Shown here piece by piece: positions 1-6,935 of a DNA stretch of 9,233 bases (positions are counted from its first letter, which is position 1; each line of letters begins with the position of its first letter). The translations under genes were made by a program, and so were the position numbers. The notes under the pieces are model-generated. The model was given only the letters and a program-made list of their open reading frames with translations, was not told where the DNA came from and searched no databases. Source of the DNA: an uncultured Oscillospiraceae bacterium (lineage in GTDB: Bacteria > Bacillota > Clostridia > Oscillospirales > Acutalibacteraceae); assembly GCA_902496265.1 (NCBI GenBank), contig CABVAD010000033.1, positions 1-9,233 on the forward strand, written 5' to 3'.

Positions 1-759
1 TCCCTCAGTATTTTCGGCTGTCCACATACTCAAATTGATTTTCCCCGTCTTTGTTTCCTCGATATTCTTTATCATTCCCGAAAGATGGGCGAATTTATTT
101 TGGAGGGAATTTGACGTGCCGAGATTAACTACAAAACGATTTTCCGCTTTTACGGTAATCGTAAGCTCGTTGGTCACGTCAATATAGTTAAGCTTCAATC
201 CGTATTCCTCGGCAAGACCGCCGATTTCCGAGATTAAATCCATAGTCTTTTCCGAGGAAAAGTCAACCGCCTTGCCGAGAACGCATTTTACGCCGCCTGC
301 CCGTATTTCAAAGAGAGATTCGGGCTTTTCGCTTCCGCTTTCAAGCACATAACCCGCACGGCTTACGGTGTAATATGCTCCGTCCGAATAATAGCAGGCG
401 TAGGGTTCGGCGTCCTTTACGGTAAGGGTAATATTTCCCTCAAGCGTTCGCTTGATTTTAACGCTCTCTATATATGGCAGCTTTTCCCTTAGAGCCTCGG
501 TCTTAACCGAGGACATAAACAGATTATCGCCTATATTTATGCCGCTTAAGGCGACAATCTGTTCGGAGGTGTATTTCCCGCTGCCCTTTGCAGTTATCTC
601 CTTTATCGGGAAAAGCACGGTCAGCGACAGTACCGCGAAGACCGTGGCAATCAGAACAGTAAAGAGCGTAAATCCTATCATAATACGCCGCTTTCTTATT
701 CTGCGCTGACGCGCTTTTCTTTTTTTCAGAAACTCGTCGTTTTCCGCTGTCCTTTTCAA
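1..759 (-). CDS. ftsQ: Cell division protein FtsQ/DivIB, 3' end cut by the window edge
   Basis: The minus strand is open from TTG at 759 to base 1, giving 253 residues with no stop, so only the C-terminal end is missing (Bacillus DivIB is about 260 residues). Visible in order are a very basic cytoplasmic tail (11 of residues 12-25 are Lys or Arg), one membrane helix at about 27-49, a POTRA domain at about 50-118 (starting FPIKEITAKG and containing SGINIGDNLF and LPYIESVKIKR), and a beta-type FtsQ domain from about 119. In this family the protein is a bitopic divisome component that binds DivIC/FtsB and FtsL and helps control septal synthesis. The TTG start is well fixed: an in-frame TAA lies at 781-783, AAGGA at 768-772 is 8 bases upstream, and the next Met (residue 27) would remove the basic tail. 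It begins 4 bases after the murA stop, suggesting translational coupling. Confidence 0.93.
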   Translation of the reverse strand, partial: MKRTAENDEFLKKRKARQRRIRKRRIMIGFTLFTVLIATVFAVLSLTVLFPIKEITAKGSGKYTSEQIVALSGINIGDNLFMSSVKTEALREKLPYIESVKIKRTLEGNITLTVKDAEPYACYYSDGAYYTVSRAGYVLESGSEKPESLFEIRAGGVKCVLGKAVDFSSEKTMDLISEIGGLAEEYGLKLNYIDVTNELTITVKAENRFVVNLGTSNSLQNKFAHLSGMIKNIEETKTGKINLSMWTAENTEG

Positions 760-763
760 GCTA

Positions 764-2023
764 TCAATCCTTACTGTATTTTATATCCGCGCCGAGCGGC
801 TCTAAGACCGATACAATATCGTCATAGCCGCGTTCTATGTGGTGAATATCGCCTATTTTCGATTCGCCGCGAGCCGCTAATGCCGCTATAACAAGCGCCG
901 CGCCGCCGCGCAAATCAGTCGCCCTGCAGTCCGCCGCCGAAAGCTCCTTTACGCCCTCTGTCACCGCGATTTTTCCCTCTGTTTTGATTTTCGCGCCGAA
1001 GCGCTTAAGCTCATCAACATAACGGAAACGGTTTTCAAATATATTTTCAACAAAAACCGAGGTGCCGTCCGCAAGGCTTAACATTGCGACGATAATAGGC
1101 CCTGCGTCGGTAGGAAAGCCGGGGTAAACAAGACTTCTCACGGTCGGCACTCTTTTAAGCCGTTCGGGCGCGGTCACGGTAATGCTTTTACCCGAAAGCT
1201 CGACATCACAGCCCGCCTCCCTGAAGACCCAAAGAGCAGAGACCATATGAGACGGCATAAGGTTGCAAAGGGTGATTTTTCCGCCCGTAACCGCGGCACA
1301 CGCCATATATGTTGCCGCGGCTATTCGGTCGGGGATTATCGTGTGCTCGGTTCCGCCGAGTTTTTCTACACCGTAGATTCTCACGGTATCCGACCCGCAG
1401 CCGTAAATACGCGCGCCCGCGCTGTTTAAAAAATCGGCAAGGTCGCTTATTTCAGGCTCTTTAGCCGCGCCGTGGATCACCGTCATACCCTTTGCGGTAG
1501 CCGCCGCAAGAATAATATTTTCGGTAGCGCCCACGCTCGGAAAGCCGAGACTTATTTCAGCGCCCTTAAGTCCGTTTTCAGCGGTGCAGATTAAATAGCC
1601 GTGTTCCTCGTTTACCGTAACGCCCATTCGTTCGAGGGCGGAAAGGTGCAAATCAATAGGGCGCGGACCTAATTCACAGCCGCCGGGACTGCTTATTACG
1701 GCCCTCCCGCATCTGCCTATAACCGCGCCTAAAAAGACCACGGAGGAACGCATTTCCCGCATCAGATTATCGGGAATTTCGTATTCGCGTATCCCCTTAC
1801 TGTCCACCGTTACGGTGTCCCCGTCCGTTTCACAGTCACAGCCCAATGCCCTTAAAATTTTAAGGGAGGTTTCCACGTCCGAAAGCGCGGGGCAGTTATG
1901 TATCACACATTCCTTTTCGCACAAAACGGTTGCCGCAAGCACGGGAAGAACGCTGTTTTTCGCCCCCTGAACGGATATACCGCCGTAAAGCCTTTTACCG
2001 CCGTTTACTATAATTTCGGACAT
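764..2023 (-). CDS. murA: UDP-N-acetylglucosamine 1-carboxyvinyltransferase MurA
   Basis: MurA transfers the enolpyruvyl group of phosphoenolpyruvate to UDP-GlcNAc in the cytoplasm, the first committed step of peptidoglycan synthesis and the fosfomycin target. From the ATG at 2023 the protein has 419 residues, the usual family length. In this numbering the key residues match E. coli MurA almost one for one: Lys22-Asn23 in GAKN, Arg92, the active-site Cys116 in PGGCELGPRPIDLH, Asp306 in YPGFPTD, and Arg398 in HHIERGY. Because Cys116 is present, fosfomycin sensitivity is expected. The reading frame stays open for 27 more codons to a GTG at 2104, but that GTG has no ribosome binding site and falls at the predicted transcription start, whereas GAGAGGG sits 8 bases before the ATG. 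The protein is rich in cysteine (13 residues). The family usually has YPGFPTD followed by MQ or similar; here it is followed by AGP. Confidence 0.96.
   Translation of the reverse strand: MSEIIVNGGKRLYGGISVQGAKNSVLPVLAATVLCEKECVIHNCPALSDVETSLKILRALGCDCETDGDTVTVDSKGIREYEIPDNLMREMRSSVVFLGAVIGRCGRAVISSPGGCELGPRPIDLHLSALERMGVTVNEEHGYLICTAENGLKGAEISLGFPSVGATENIILAAATAKGMTVIHGAAKEPEISDLADFLNSAGARIYGCGSDTVRIYGVEKLGGTEHTIIPDRIAAATYMACAAVTGGKITLCNLMPSHMVSALWVFREAGCDVELSGKSITVTAPERLKRVPTVRSLVYPGFPTDAGPIIVAMLSLADGTSVFVENIFENRFRYVDELKRFGAKIKTEGKIAVTEGVKELSAADCRATDLRGGAALVIAALAARGESKIGDIHHIERGYDDIVSVLEPLGADIKYSKD
768..772 (-). promoter_or_regulatory. Ribosome binding site of ftsQ, inside the end of murA
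   Basis: AAGGA lies within the last sense codons of murA, 8 bases before the TTG start of ftsQ. murA ends with two in-frame stops in a row (TGA at 764-766, TAG at 761-763), so ribosomes finish murA directly over this site. The site supports the TTG start and coupled translation of murA and ftsQ. Confidence 0.7.
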
Positions 2024-2031
2024 TGACCGCA

Positions 2032-2038
2032 CCCTCTC
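2032..2038 (-). promoter_or_regulatory. Ribosome binding site deciding the murA start
   Basis: GAGAGGG stands 8 bases before ATG 2023. It is a moderate match to the Shine-Dalgarno consensus, weaker than the GGAGG sites of murG and ftsW. It follows directly after the 3' arm of the possible leader stem-loop, so folding could affect access to it. Confidence 0.55.
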
Positions 2039-2108
2039 ACAGTTGTCGTTGGAGAATCTAATACGATAAGGTTTCGACTTTCCAATGACTAAAACTTTTC
2101 TCACAGTT
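2035..2108 (-). repeat. Pair of 10-bp direct repeats in the murG-murA gap
   Basis: The sequence AACTGTGAGA occurs at 2108-2099 and again at 2044-2035, 64 bases apart. The first copy lies at the predicted transcription start and the second overlaps the murA ribosome binding site. The repeats are seen directly. Whether they bind a regulator or arose by chance is unknown. Confidence 0.3.
2041..2096 (-). promoter_or_regulatory. Possible stem-loop in the murA leader
   Basis: On the minus-strand RNA the arm at 2081-2096 can pair with the arm at 2041-2053. The core is GUCAUUGGA (2089-2081) against UCCAACGAC (2053-2045), with 8 of 9 positions paired and one A-C mismatch. A further 4 bp (AGUU with AACU) follow across a 3-base bulge (2090-2092). 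The loop is about 27 bases. No U-run follows, so it is not an intrinsic terminator. It sits between the predicted transcription start and the murA ribosome binding site, and might modulate murA translation or RNA stability. This was folded by eye; no known riboswitch family was recognised. Confidence 0.35.
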
Positions 2109-2109
2109 C

Positions 2110-2138
2110 ATACTATGCGAAAGTACGGAAATTGTCAC
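2110..2138 (-). promoter_or_regulatory. Probable sigma-A-type promoter for murA-ftsQ
   Basis: The minus strand carries GTGACA at 2138-2133 (5 of 6 matches to the -35 consensus TTGACA), a spacer of exactly 17 bases, and TAGTAT at 2115-2110 (4 of 6 matches to TATAAT). The -35 box overlaps the murG stop codon. Transcription would start near 2103 and leave a leader of about 80 bases before the murA ATG. The position in the only wide gap of the operon supports an internal promoter feeding murA, ftsQ and genes beyond the left edge. It is predicted by eye only. Confidence 0.42.
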
Positions 2139-3247
2139 GCTCCCGTATATAATTGCATTAAAACATCGTAAATTCTTTTATTTGAGTCCAAAATCGCGTG
2201 TTTCAGTGCGGCGTCGCTCATTTTTTGAAGCAGGGGCTTGTTTTCTATTATTTTTGAAACGGTATTAATAAGACCTTCCCCGCTCAAATCCTTTTCCTCA
2301 AGAATTTCCGCCGCGCCCGCCTTTTTAAGGGTCATAGCGTTGTGGTACTGGTGATTTTCCGCCACGTAAGGGGACGGGATAAGCACCGACGGCTTACCGC
2401 AGCAGCAAAGCTCGCTTAGGGTGATAGCGCCCGCGCGGCATATCACAAGGTCTGCCGCCGCCATACAGACGTCCATATCGTTTATATACTCTCGAATATC
2501 AATAAGGGGTGACAGCTTTACGCCGTCAAGAGCCGACATCATAGCCTCGTAGCCTGCCTTGCCCGTGCCGTGAATATGATAAAATTTATCGGTGCCGTTG
2601 TGCCATTTTATAAGCTCGGTCACAGCCTCGTTAATGTGCCTTGCGCCGAGCGACCCGCCGAAGGAGAGTATCAGCGGGCGGTTATCAAGTCCTAATTTTC
2701 GCCTTGCTTCTTCGCGCGAAATGCTCAAAAGCTCGCTCCTTACGGGGTTTCCCGTTATAACGGGCGGCTTTTTAAGCTTTAAGCGGTTTTCAGCCTCGGG
2801 CATTGCGAGCATTACCCTGTCCGCCTTATCGGCAAGCATTTTTGTGGTAACACCCGGGAATGCGTTTTGCTCGTGTATGGCGGTTTTTATTCCTAATTTA
2901 TGCGCCTCGCGAAGTACAGGGCCGCTTACATATCCCCCCGTGCCGACCACTATATCGGGCGCTATTTCCTTTAAAAGCTTTTTTGACGCGTGTGAGGATG
3001 ATATCGCCTTCCCGACCGCATCTATGTTTTTTGCAATATTTTTAAGGCTCAGCTTACGCTGAAAACCCGCTACATCAATCGTATGAAAATCGTAGCCCTT
3101 TGCGGGCACAAGCTTTGCTTCAAGCTTATCCGCCGTACCGATATAGGAAATTTCCGCGTCGGGGTGGCGTTCCTTTATATATCCCGCTATCGCAAGCGCG
3201 GGATTAATATGCCCCGCCGTGCCGCCGCCTGCAAACAGTATTTTCAT
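2135..3247 (-). CDS. murG: Undecaprenyl-PP-MurNAc-pentapeptide-UDPGlcNAc GlcNAc transferase MurG
   Basis: MurG is a GT-B glycosyltransferase on the inner face of the membrane. It adds GlcNAc from UDP-GlcNAc to lipid I, making lipid II. The 370-residue length is normal for the family. The N-terminal domain carries the glycine loop GGGTAGHINPALA (7-19, with the conserved His13), the second loop GTGGYVSGP (102-110) and HEQNAFPG (125-132). The C-terminal domain carries GNPVR (166-170), GGSLGAR (197-203), and the UDP-GlcNAc-binding segments RAGAITLSE (271-279) and ENHQYHNA (297-304). There is no signal peptide or membrane helix, as expected for a peripheral protein. GGAGGT at 3256-3261 lies 8 bases before the ATG, within the 16-base gap after ftsW. 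Three cysteines in a row (281-283) follow the TLSEL motif, where other members usually have small aliphatic residues. Confidence 0.97.
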   Translation of the reverse strand: MKILFAGGGTAGHINPALAIAGYIKERHPDAEISYIGTADKLEAKLVPAKGYDFHTIDVAGFQRKLSLKNIAKNIDAVGKAISSSHASKKLLKEIAPDIVVGTGGYVSGPVLREAHKLGIKTAIHEQNAFPGVTTKMLADKADRVMLAMPEAENRLKLKKPPVITGNPVRSELLSISREEARRKLGLDNRPLILSFGGSLGARHINEAVTELIKWHNGTDKFYHIHGTGKAGYEAMMSALDGVKLSPLIDIREYINDMDVCMAAADLVICRAGAITLSELCCCGKPSVLIPSPYVAENHQYHNAMTLKKAGAAEILEEKDLSGEGLINTVSKIIENKPLLQKMSDAALKHAILDSNKRIYDVLMQLYTGA

Positions 3248-3263
3248 ATCTGTTTACCTCCAT

Positions 3264-4400
3264 TCAGGTTTTTTCTATATTTGCTCCCCTTGACACCGAA
3301 AGCACAATGCCCATCTCGGCAAGCAGAATAAGGAGTGAGGTTCCGCCGTAGCTGAAAAACGGAAGACTTATTCCCGTATTCGGAATGGTGTTGGTAACAA
3401 CCCAGATATTAAGCATTGCCTGAAGTCCTACCTGAAAGGTAAGCCCCAGCGCCAACAGCGAGCCGAATTTATCCTGCGCGCGCATAGCTATCGTAAAGCC
3501 GCGCCAAACAAGCAGGCAGAAAAGCAAAATAATTATAAGCGCGCCCACAAGACCCAATTCCTCGCATACTATTGCGAAAATAAAATCGTTGTGGGGCTCA
3601 GGAAGCCACAGATATTTCTGTCTTGACTGGCCTATTCCCCTGCCTAAAATTCCGCCCGAGCCTATTGCCAAAAGCGACTGAATGGTTTGAAAGCCCTTGC
3701 CCTTTGCGTCCGCCCACGGGTCAAGCCAGTACTTTATTCGGTCAGAGCCGTAGCCTATAACCCCTGTGATAACCGCCAAAACGCCGAGTCCTACACCCGC
3801 GCCGACGCCGCCCAAAATATACCGCTTGGGAAGTCCTCCCACAATAAGCAGTACTATTCCGATTGAAAAAATAAGCACCGTAGCCGAAAGGTGCGGCTCC
3901 ATTACTACAAGACCGCACTCAAGCCCCAGCAAAACAACAAGAAAAGCGATAAATTTAAAGCTTTTCATATGCTTGTAATTTGCCGCGATAAGGGAGGAAA
4001 ACAGGAGAATAATTGCAAATTTAGCGATCTCTGACGGCTGAAAATTAACAGGACCTATTACTATCCAGCGTTTAACGTCCTTGCCCTCAACCATCGGCGG
4101 CAGTATCAAAAGCACCGCGAGCATTACGGTTGAAAGAACATAAACAACCCACGCGAATTTGCGCCATATATGATAATCAATCCTTGAAACCACAAGCATT
4201 ACCGCGACTCCGACCGCCGCGAACAACGCCTGTCGGGTAATAAACTTATAGCTGTTACCGTACTGATTGTAGGAAAAGGCGTAGCTTGCCGAATAGAGCA
4301 TAACAAGTCCCACGGTAAGCAGAATCAGGACAAAGGATAAAAAGGTTATATCAAGCTTACCCGATGTATATTCGCTTTTTTTGCCTTTAAGCTTTGCCAT
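3264..4400 (-). CDS. ftsW: Lipid II polymerase of the SEDS family, FtsW/SpoVE
   Basis: This 378-residue polytopic membrane protein belongs to the SEDS glycosyltransferases, which polymerise lipid II into glycan strands together with a class B PBP. About ten hydrophobic segments are visible, beginning at about residues 16-38. Signature segments are RWIVIGPVNFQPSEIAKFA (111-129), KGFQTIQSLLAIGSGGILG (235-253), PEPHNDFIFA (267-276, with Asp272 the likely catalytic acid by comparison with RodA and FtsW) and the C-terminal TNTIPNTGISLPFFSYGGTS (336-355). The context, between mraY and murG in a dcw cluster, points to septal synthesis. Whether it is the vegetative FtsW or the sporulation-specific SpoVE cannot be settled from one locus; clostridia may use one protein for both roles. 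GGAGGT at 4409-4414 is 8 bases before the ATG. Confidence 0.95.
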   Translation of the reverse strand: MAKLKGKKSEYTSGKLDITFLSFVLILLTVGLVMLYSASYAFSYNQYGNSYKFITRQALFAAVGVAVMLVVSRIDYHIWRKFAWVVYVLSTVMLAVLLILPPMVEGKDVKRWIVIGPVNFQPSEIAKFAIILLFSSLIAANYKHMKSFKFIAFLVVLLGLECGLVVMEPHLSATVLIFSIGIVLLIVGGLPKRYILGGVGAGVGLGVLAVITGVIGYGSDRIKYWLDPWADAKGKGFQTIQSLLAIGSGGILGRGIGQSRQKYLWLPEPHNDFIFAIVCEELGLVGALIIILLFCLLVWRGFTIAMRAQDKFGSLLALGLTFQVGLQAMLNIWVVTNTIPNTGISLPFFSYGGTSLLILLAEMGIVLSVSRGANIEKT

Positions 4401-4418
4401 ATCCTCTTACCTCCGATA

Positions 4419-5441
4419 TTACCAATTAAATATTACAGGCAGTAACGCGGCCGCACAGCCGACAGCGGTTATTCCCGAGAAAACAAAAACGATTTTCTGC
4501 TCCGACCAGCCGCTCATTTCAAAATGATGGTGAAGGGGTGCCATTTTAAACAGACGCTTTTTTGTGCGCTTATAGTAAGCGACCTGAATAATATCCGAAA
4601 GCGCCTCAAGGAAGTAGGTTATTCCGGCAAAAATAAGCAGTACAGGTCTTCCTATTCCGAAGGAGACCGCAACCACCATTCCTCCCAAAAACATAGAGCC
4701 CGTATCGCCCATAAACACCTTTGCGGGCTTCGCGTTCCATACAATAAAGCCTACGCACGCCCCCGCGAGCGCGGCGGACATTGCGTTAATTCCCATATTG
4801 TAAAGGAAGCCCGAAGCAAGCATAAACGCACAGGCAACCACTAAGGTCACCGCGGACGCCAAGCCGTCTATTCCGTCGGTAAGATTCACCGCGTTTGTAA
4901 AGCCGTAGATAAACATAAGCGCCACAGGCCAGAAAAGCAGTCCGAAGCCCTTTGTTACGTCAACGTCCCCGACAAAGGGAATGTAGGTTGTCTTCATACC
5001 CGAAATGCAGAGTGTAGCCAGATATGCCGCCGCGACCAACAGCTGTAAAAAGGTTTTCTGCCTTGCGGTAAGACCTAAATTGCGCTTTTTAACGACCTTT
5101 ATATAATCATCCATAAAGCCGATAGCAGACATACAAAGCGCCATAACAATACCCGCCGAAAAAAGCGACAGACGGTAGGGGGTTTTCATCTCCGCGGCAA
5201 AGCGTCCCCTGACAACAGCAGAATAGGCATAAGCTATTCCAAGTGACAAAAGCACTCCCGCGATTATCATAACGCCGCCCATTGTCGGCGTGCCCTCCTT
5301 GCCCTTATGCCATTTAGGGCCTATGTCTAATATAGTCTGCCCGAATTTAAGCCGTTTTAAATACGGAATTACAATATATCCGAGTCCCGCGGTCACCGCG
5401 AACGCCACAGCCGCGGCGATTAAAGGTGTCAGGTCTTTCAT
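4419..5441 (-). CDS. mraY: Phospho-MurNAc-pentapeptide transferase MraY
   Basis: MraY moves phospho-MurNAc-pentapeptide from its UDP carrier to undecaprenyl phosphate, making lipid I in the membrane. Signature motifs, numbered from the TTG at 5453, are GPKWHKGKEGTPTMGG (45-60), FMDDYIK (113-119, the Asp115-Asp116 pair), NLTDGIDGLA (190-199), KVFMGDTGS (245-253, with the metal-binding Asp250) and the cytoplasmic PLHHHFE loop (306-312). These residues are all intact, and about ten hydrophobic segments alternate with short loops. The start is uncertain. AAAGGAG at 5455-5461 leaves only 1 base before TTG 5453 but 13 before ATG 5441. The ATG is preferred (340 residues), since 1 base is too close for initiation; the alternative adds only four residues. 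The expected murF before it and murD after it are both missing. Confidence 0.95.
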   Translation of the reverse strand: MKDLTPLIAAAVAFAVTAGLGYIVIPYLKRLKFGQTILDIGPKWHKGKEGTPTMGGVMIIAGVLLSLGIAYAYSAVVRGRFAAEMKTPYRLSLFSAGIVMALCMSAIGFMDDYIKVVKKRNLGLTARQKTFLQLLVAAAYLATLCISGMKTTYIPFVGDVDVTKGFGLLFWPVALMFIYGFTNAVNLTDGIDGLASAVTLVVACAFMLASGFLYNMGINAMSAALAGACVGFIVWNAKPAKVFMGDTGSMFLGGMVVAVSFGIGRPVLLIFAGITYFLEALSDIIQVAYYKRTKKRLFKMAPLHHHFEMSGWSEQKIVFVFSGITAVGCAAALLPVIFNW

Positions 5442-5454
5442 TTTATCGCTCAAT

Positions 5455-5461
5455 CTCCTTT
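5455..5461 (-). promoter_or_regulatory. Ribosome binding site of mraY, deciding the start
   Basis: AAAGGAG is a strong Shine-Dalgarno match in the short gap after murE. Its distance is 1 base to TTG 5453 and 13 bases to ATG 5441. Neither spacing is ideal, but the longer one is workable and the shorter one is not, which favours the ATG. Confidence 0.6.
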
Positions 5462-5479
5462 TTTCAACGAAGGCAGCAA

Positions 5480-6904
5480 TCAGTCTGATTCGGCCAGCGC
5501 TTCGGCTACAACCTCGCGCTCGTCAAGATGAATTGTACCCGTGTTTAAAATCTGATAGGTTTCGTGTCCCTTTCCTGCAAGTACTATTATATCATCTTTT
5601 TTTGCAATTGAAACAGCGAATTTTATCGCTTCTATTCTGTTTTCAATAACCTTTACAGGTATAACCGCGCCCTTCATACCCTCTAATATATCCTCAATTA
5701 TAGCACTCGGGTCTTCGGTTCTCGGGTTATCGCTTGTAACTATGGCATAATCCGAAAAATGCGCCGCGATATTGCCCATTATGGGACGTTTTGTTTTGTC
5801 CCTGTCTCCGCCGCAGCCGAAAACCGCGATAAGGCGGTTTTTCTTACATTCGCGGAAGATCGAAAGTATGTTTTTAAGTCCGTCGGGGGTGTGGGCGTAA
5901 TCGATAATCACCGTGAAATCCCTGCCCGTGGGAACAACCTCCGCCCTGCCCTTAACGCCGTGAAGCTCTTTAAGAGCCGAAGCCACCGTGACAAGCGGAA
6001 TACCGATTTCCGCCGCACAGGCGGCGGCGCAAAGCGAATTGTAAACCGTAAATTTTCCGCCTGTGTTGACGCTTATATGACCTATTTCGCTGTCGCTTAC
6101 GAACTCGTATTCAACGCTTGCGGGGCGGTAATTAACCCCCTTTGCGCTGTATGTCGAAGTATCCCCCATAGAATAGGTGGATATTTTGCAGTCAAGCCCC
6201 TTTATAAGCTCGGCGGAATATGGGTCATCGCTGTTTATAACCGCGGTTTTGCACATACGGAACAGCTTTTTCTTCGCCGCGAGATAGTTTTCCATTGTAA
6301 TATGGTAATCAAGATGATCCTGCGTAAGATTTGTGAACATTGCGGCTTCAAAGGTAAGCCTGTAAACCCTCGACTGGTCAAGCGCGTGGGAGGATACCTC
6401 CATAATAACATATGTGCAGCCCTTTGCCTTCATAAGTGCGAAAAGCGAGTTAAGCTCATAGGCGTTCGGCGTGGTGTTATGGGCGGCGATAATCTCGTCC
6501 CCTATCATATTCTGTATTGTTCCTATAAGACCGACCTTGTACCCCGCTTTTTCGAGTATTTTTTTCATCATATAGGTAACCGAGGTCTTGCCGTTTGTGC
6601 CTGTAACGCCCAAAAGCTTTAAGCTGTCTGCGGGATTGCCGAACCAATTTGCACACATATCGGCATACGCCGCGTGGGTATCGGATACGACAATCTGAAC
6701 TTCAAGTCCCAAATCCCGCTCGGCTATAATTACAGCCGCGCCGTTTTCGAGCGCCTTTTCGGCATAATCGTGACCGTCCGATTTAGCGCCCTTAATACAT
6801 ACAAATGCAAAACCCGGCTTCACCTGCCTTGAATCGCAGGTTATTCCGCTTATTTCGGTCTGTCCAAGCATTTCTTTACATTCAATCAAATTTAAAAGCT
6901 TCAT
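5480..6904 (-). CDS. murE: UDP-MurNAc-L-Ala-D-Glu:meso-diaminopimelate ligase MurE
   Basis: MurE is a cytoplasmic ATP-dependent Mur ligase that adds the third residue of the stem peptide. The 474-residue length is typical. The N-terminal UDP-binding domain contains SGITCDSRQVKPG (19-31). The central domain has the ATP loop GVTGTNGKTS (99-108), HNTTPN (142-147), MEVSSHALDQ (168-177) and Lys211 in NYLAAKKKLF, the position carbamylated in the family. The C-terminal domain has GRAEVV (319-324), FGCGGDRDKTKRP (362-374), DNPRTEDP (392-399) and AGKGHE (443-448). In this family DNPR marks ligases specific for meso-diaminopimelate, while lysine-adding enzymes have a different residue in place of this Arg. 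AAGGAG lies 5 bases before the ATG, in a 31-base gap after the PBP gene. The gene that usually follows, murF, is absent. Confidence 0.97.
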   Translation of the reverse strand: MKLLNLIECKEMLGQTEISGITCDSRQVKPGFAFVCIKGAKSDGHDYAEKALENGAAVIIAERDLGLEVQIVVSDTHAAYADMCANWFGNPADSLKLLGVTGTNGKTSVTYMMKKILEKAGYKVGLIGTIQNMIGDEIIAAHNTTPNAYELNSLFALMKAKGCTYVIMEVSSHALDQSRVYRLTFEAAMFTNLTQDHLDYHITMENYLAAKKKLFRMCKTAVINSDDPYSAELIKGLDCKISTYSMGDTSTYSAKGVNYRPASVEYEFVSDSEIGHISVNTGGKFTVYNSLCAAACAAEIGIPLVTVASALKELHGVKGRAEVVPTGRDFTVIIDYAHTPDGLKNILSIFRECKKNRLIAVFGCGGDRDKTKRPIMGNIAAHFSDYAIVTSDNPRTEDPSAIIEDILEGMKGAVIPVKVIENRIEAIKFAVSIAKKDDIIVLAGKGHETYQILNTGTIHLDEREVVAEALAESD

Positions 6905-6935
6905 TTTTTCTCCTTTTTATAAGGCCTTAAAAAGC

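Noticed and set aside
2592..3062. A 156-codon open frame on the plus strand, opposite murG
   Set aside because: It is antisense to a well-conserved gene, with no ribosome binding site and no recognisable motif. It is a shadow of murG codon bias.
5290..5649. A 119-codon plus-strand frame spanning the murE-mraY joint
   Set aside because: It runs across the ribosome binding site and the ends of two certain genes on the other strand and has no features of its own.
5759..6622. A 287-codon open frame on the plus strand, opposite murE
   Set aside because: It lies wholly within murE, has no ribosome binding site, and its translation shows no domain or plausible composition. Long antisense frames are common opposite genes with this codon use.
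6913..6934. AT-rich near-palindrome around AAGGCCTT between the PBP gene and murE
   Set aside because: It would fold only into a weak A-U stem with a GGCC loop and one mismatch. There is no terminator shape, and chance is likely in such an AT-rich gap.
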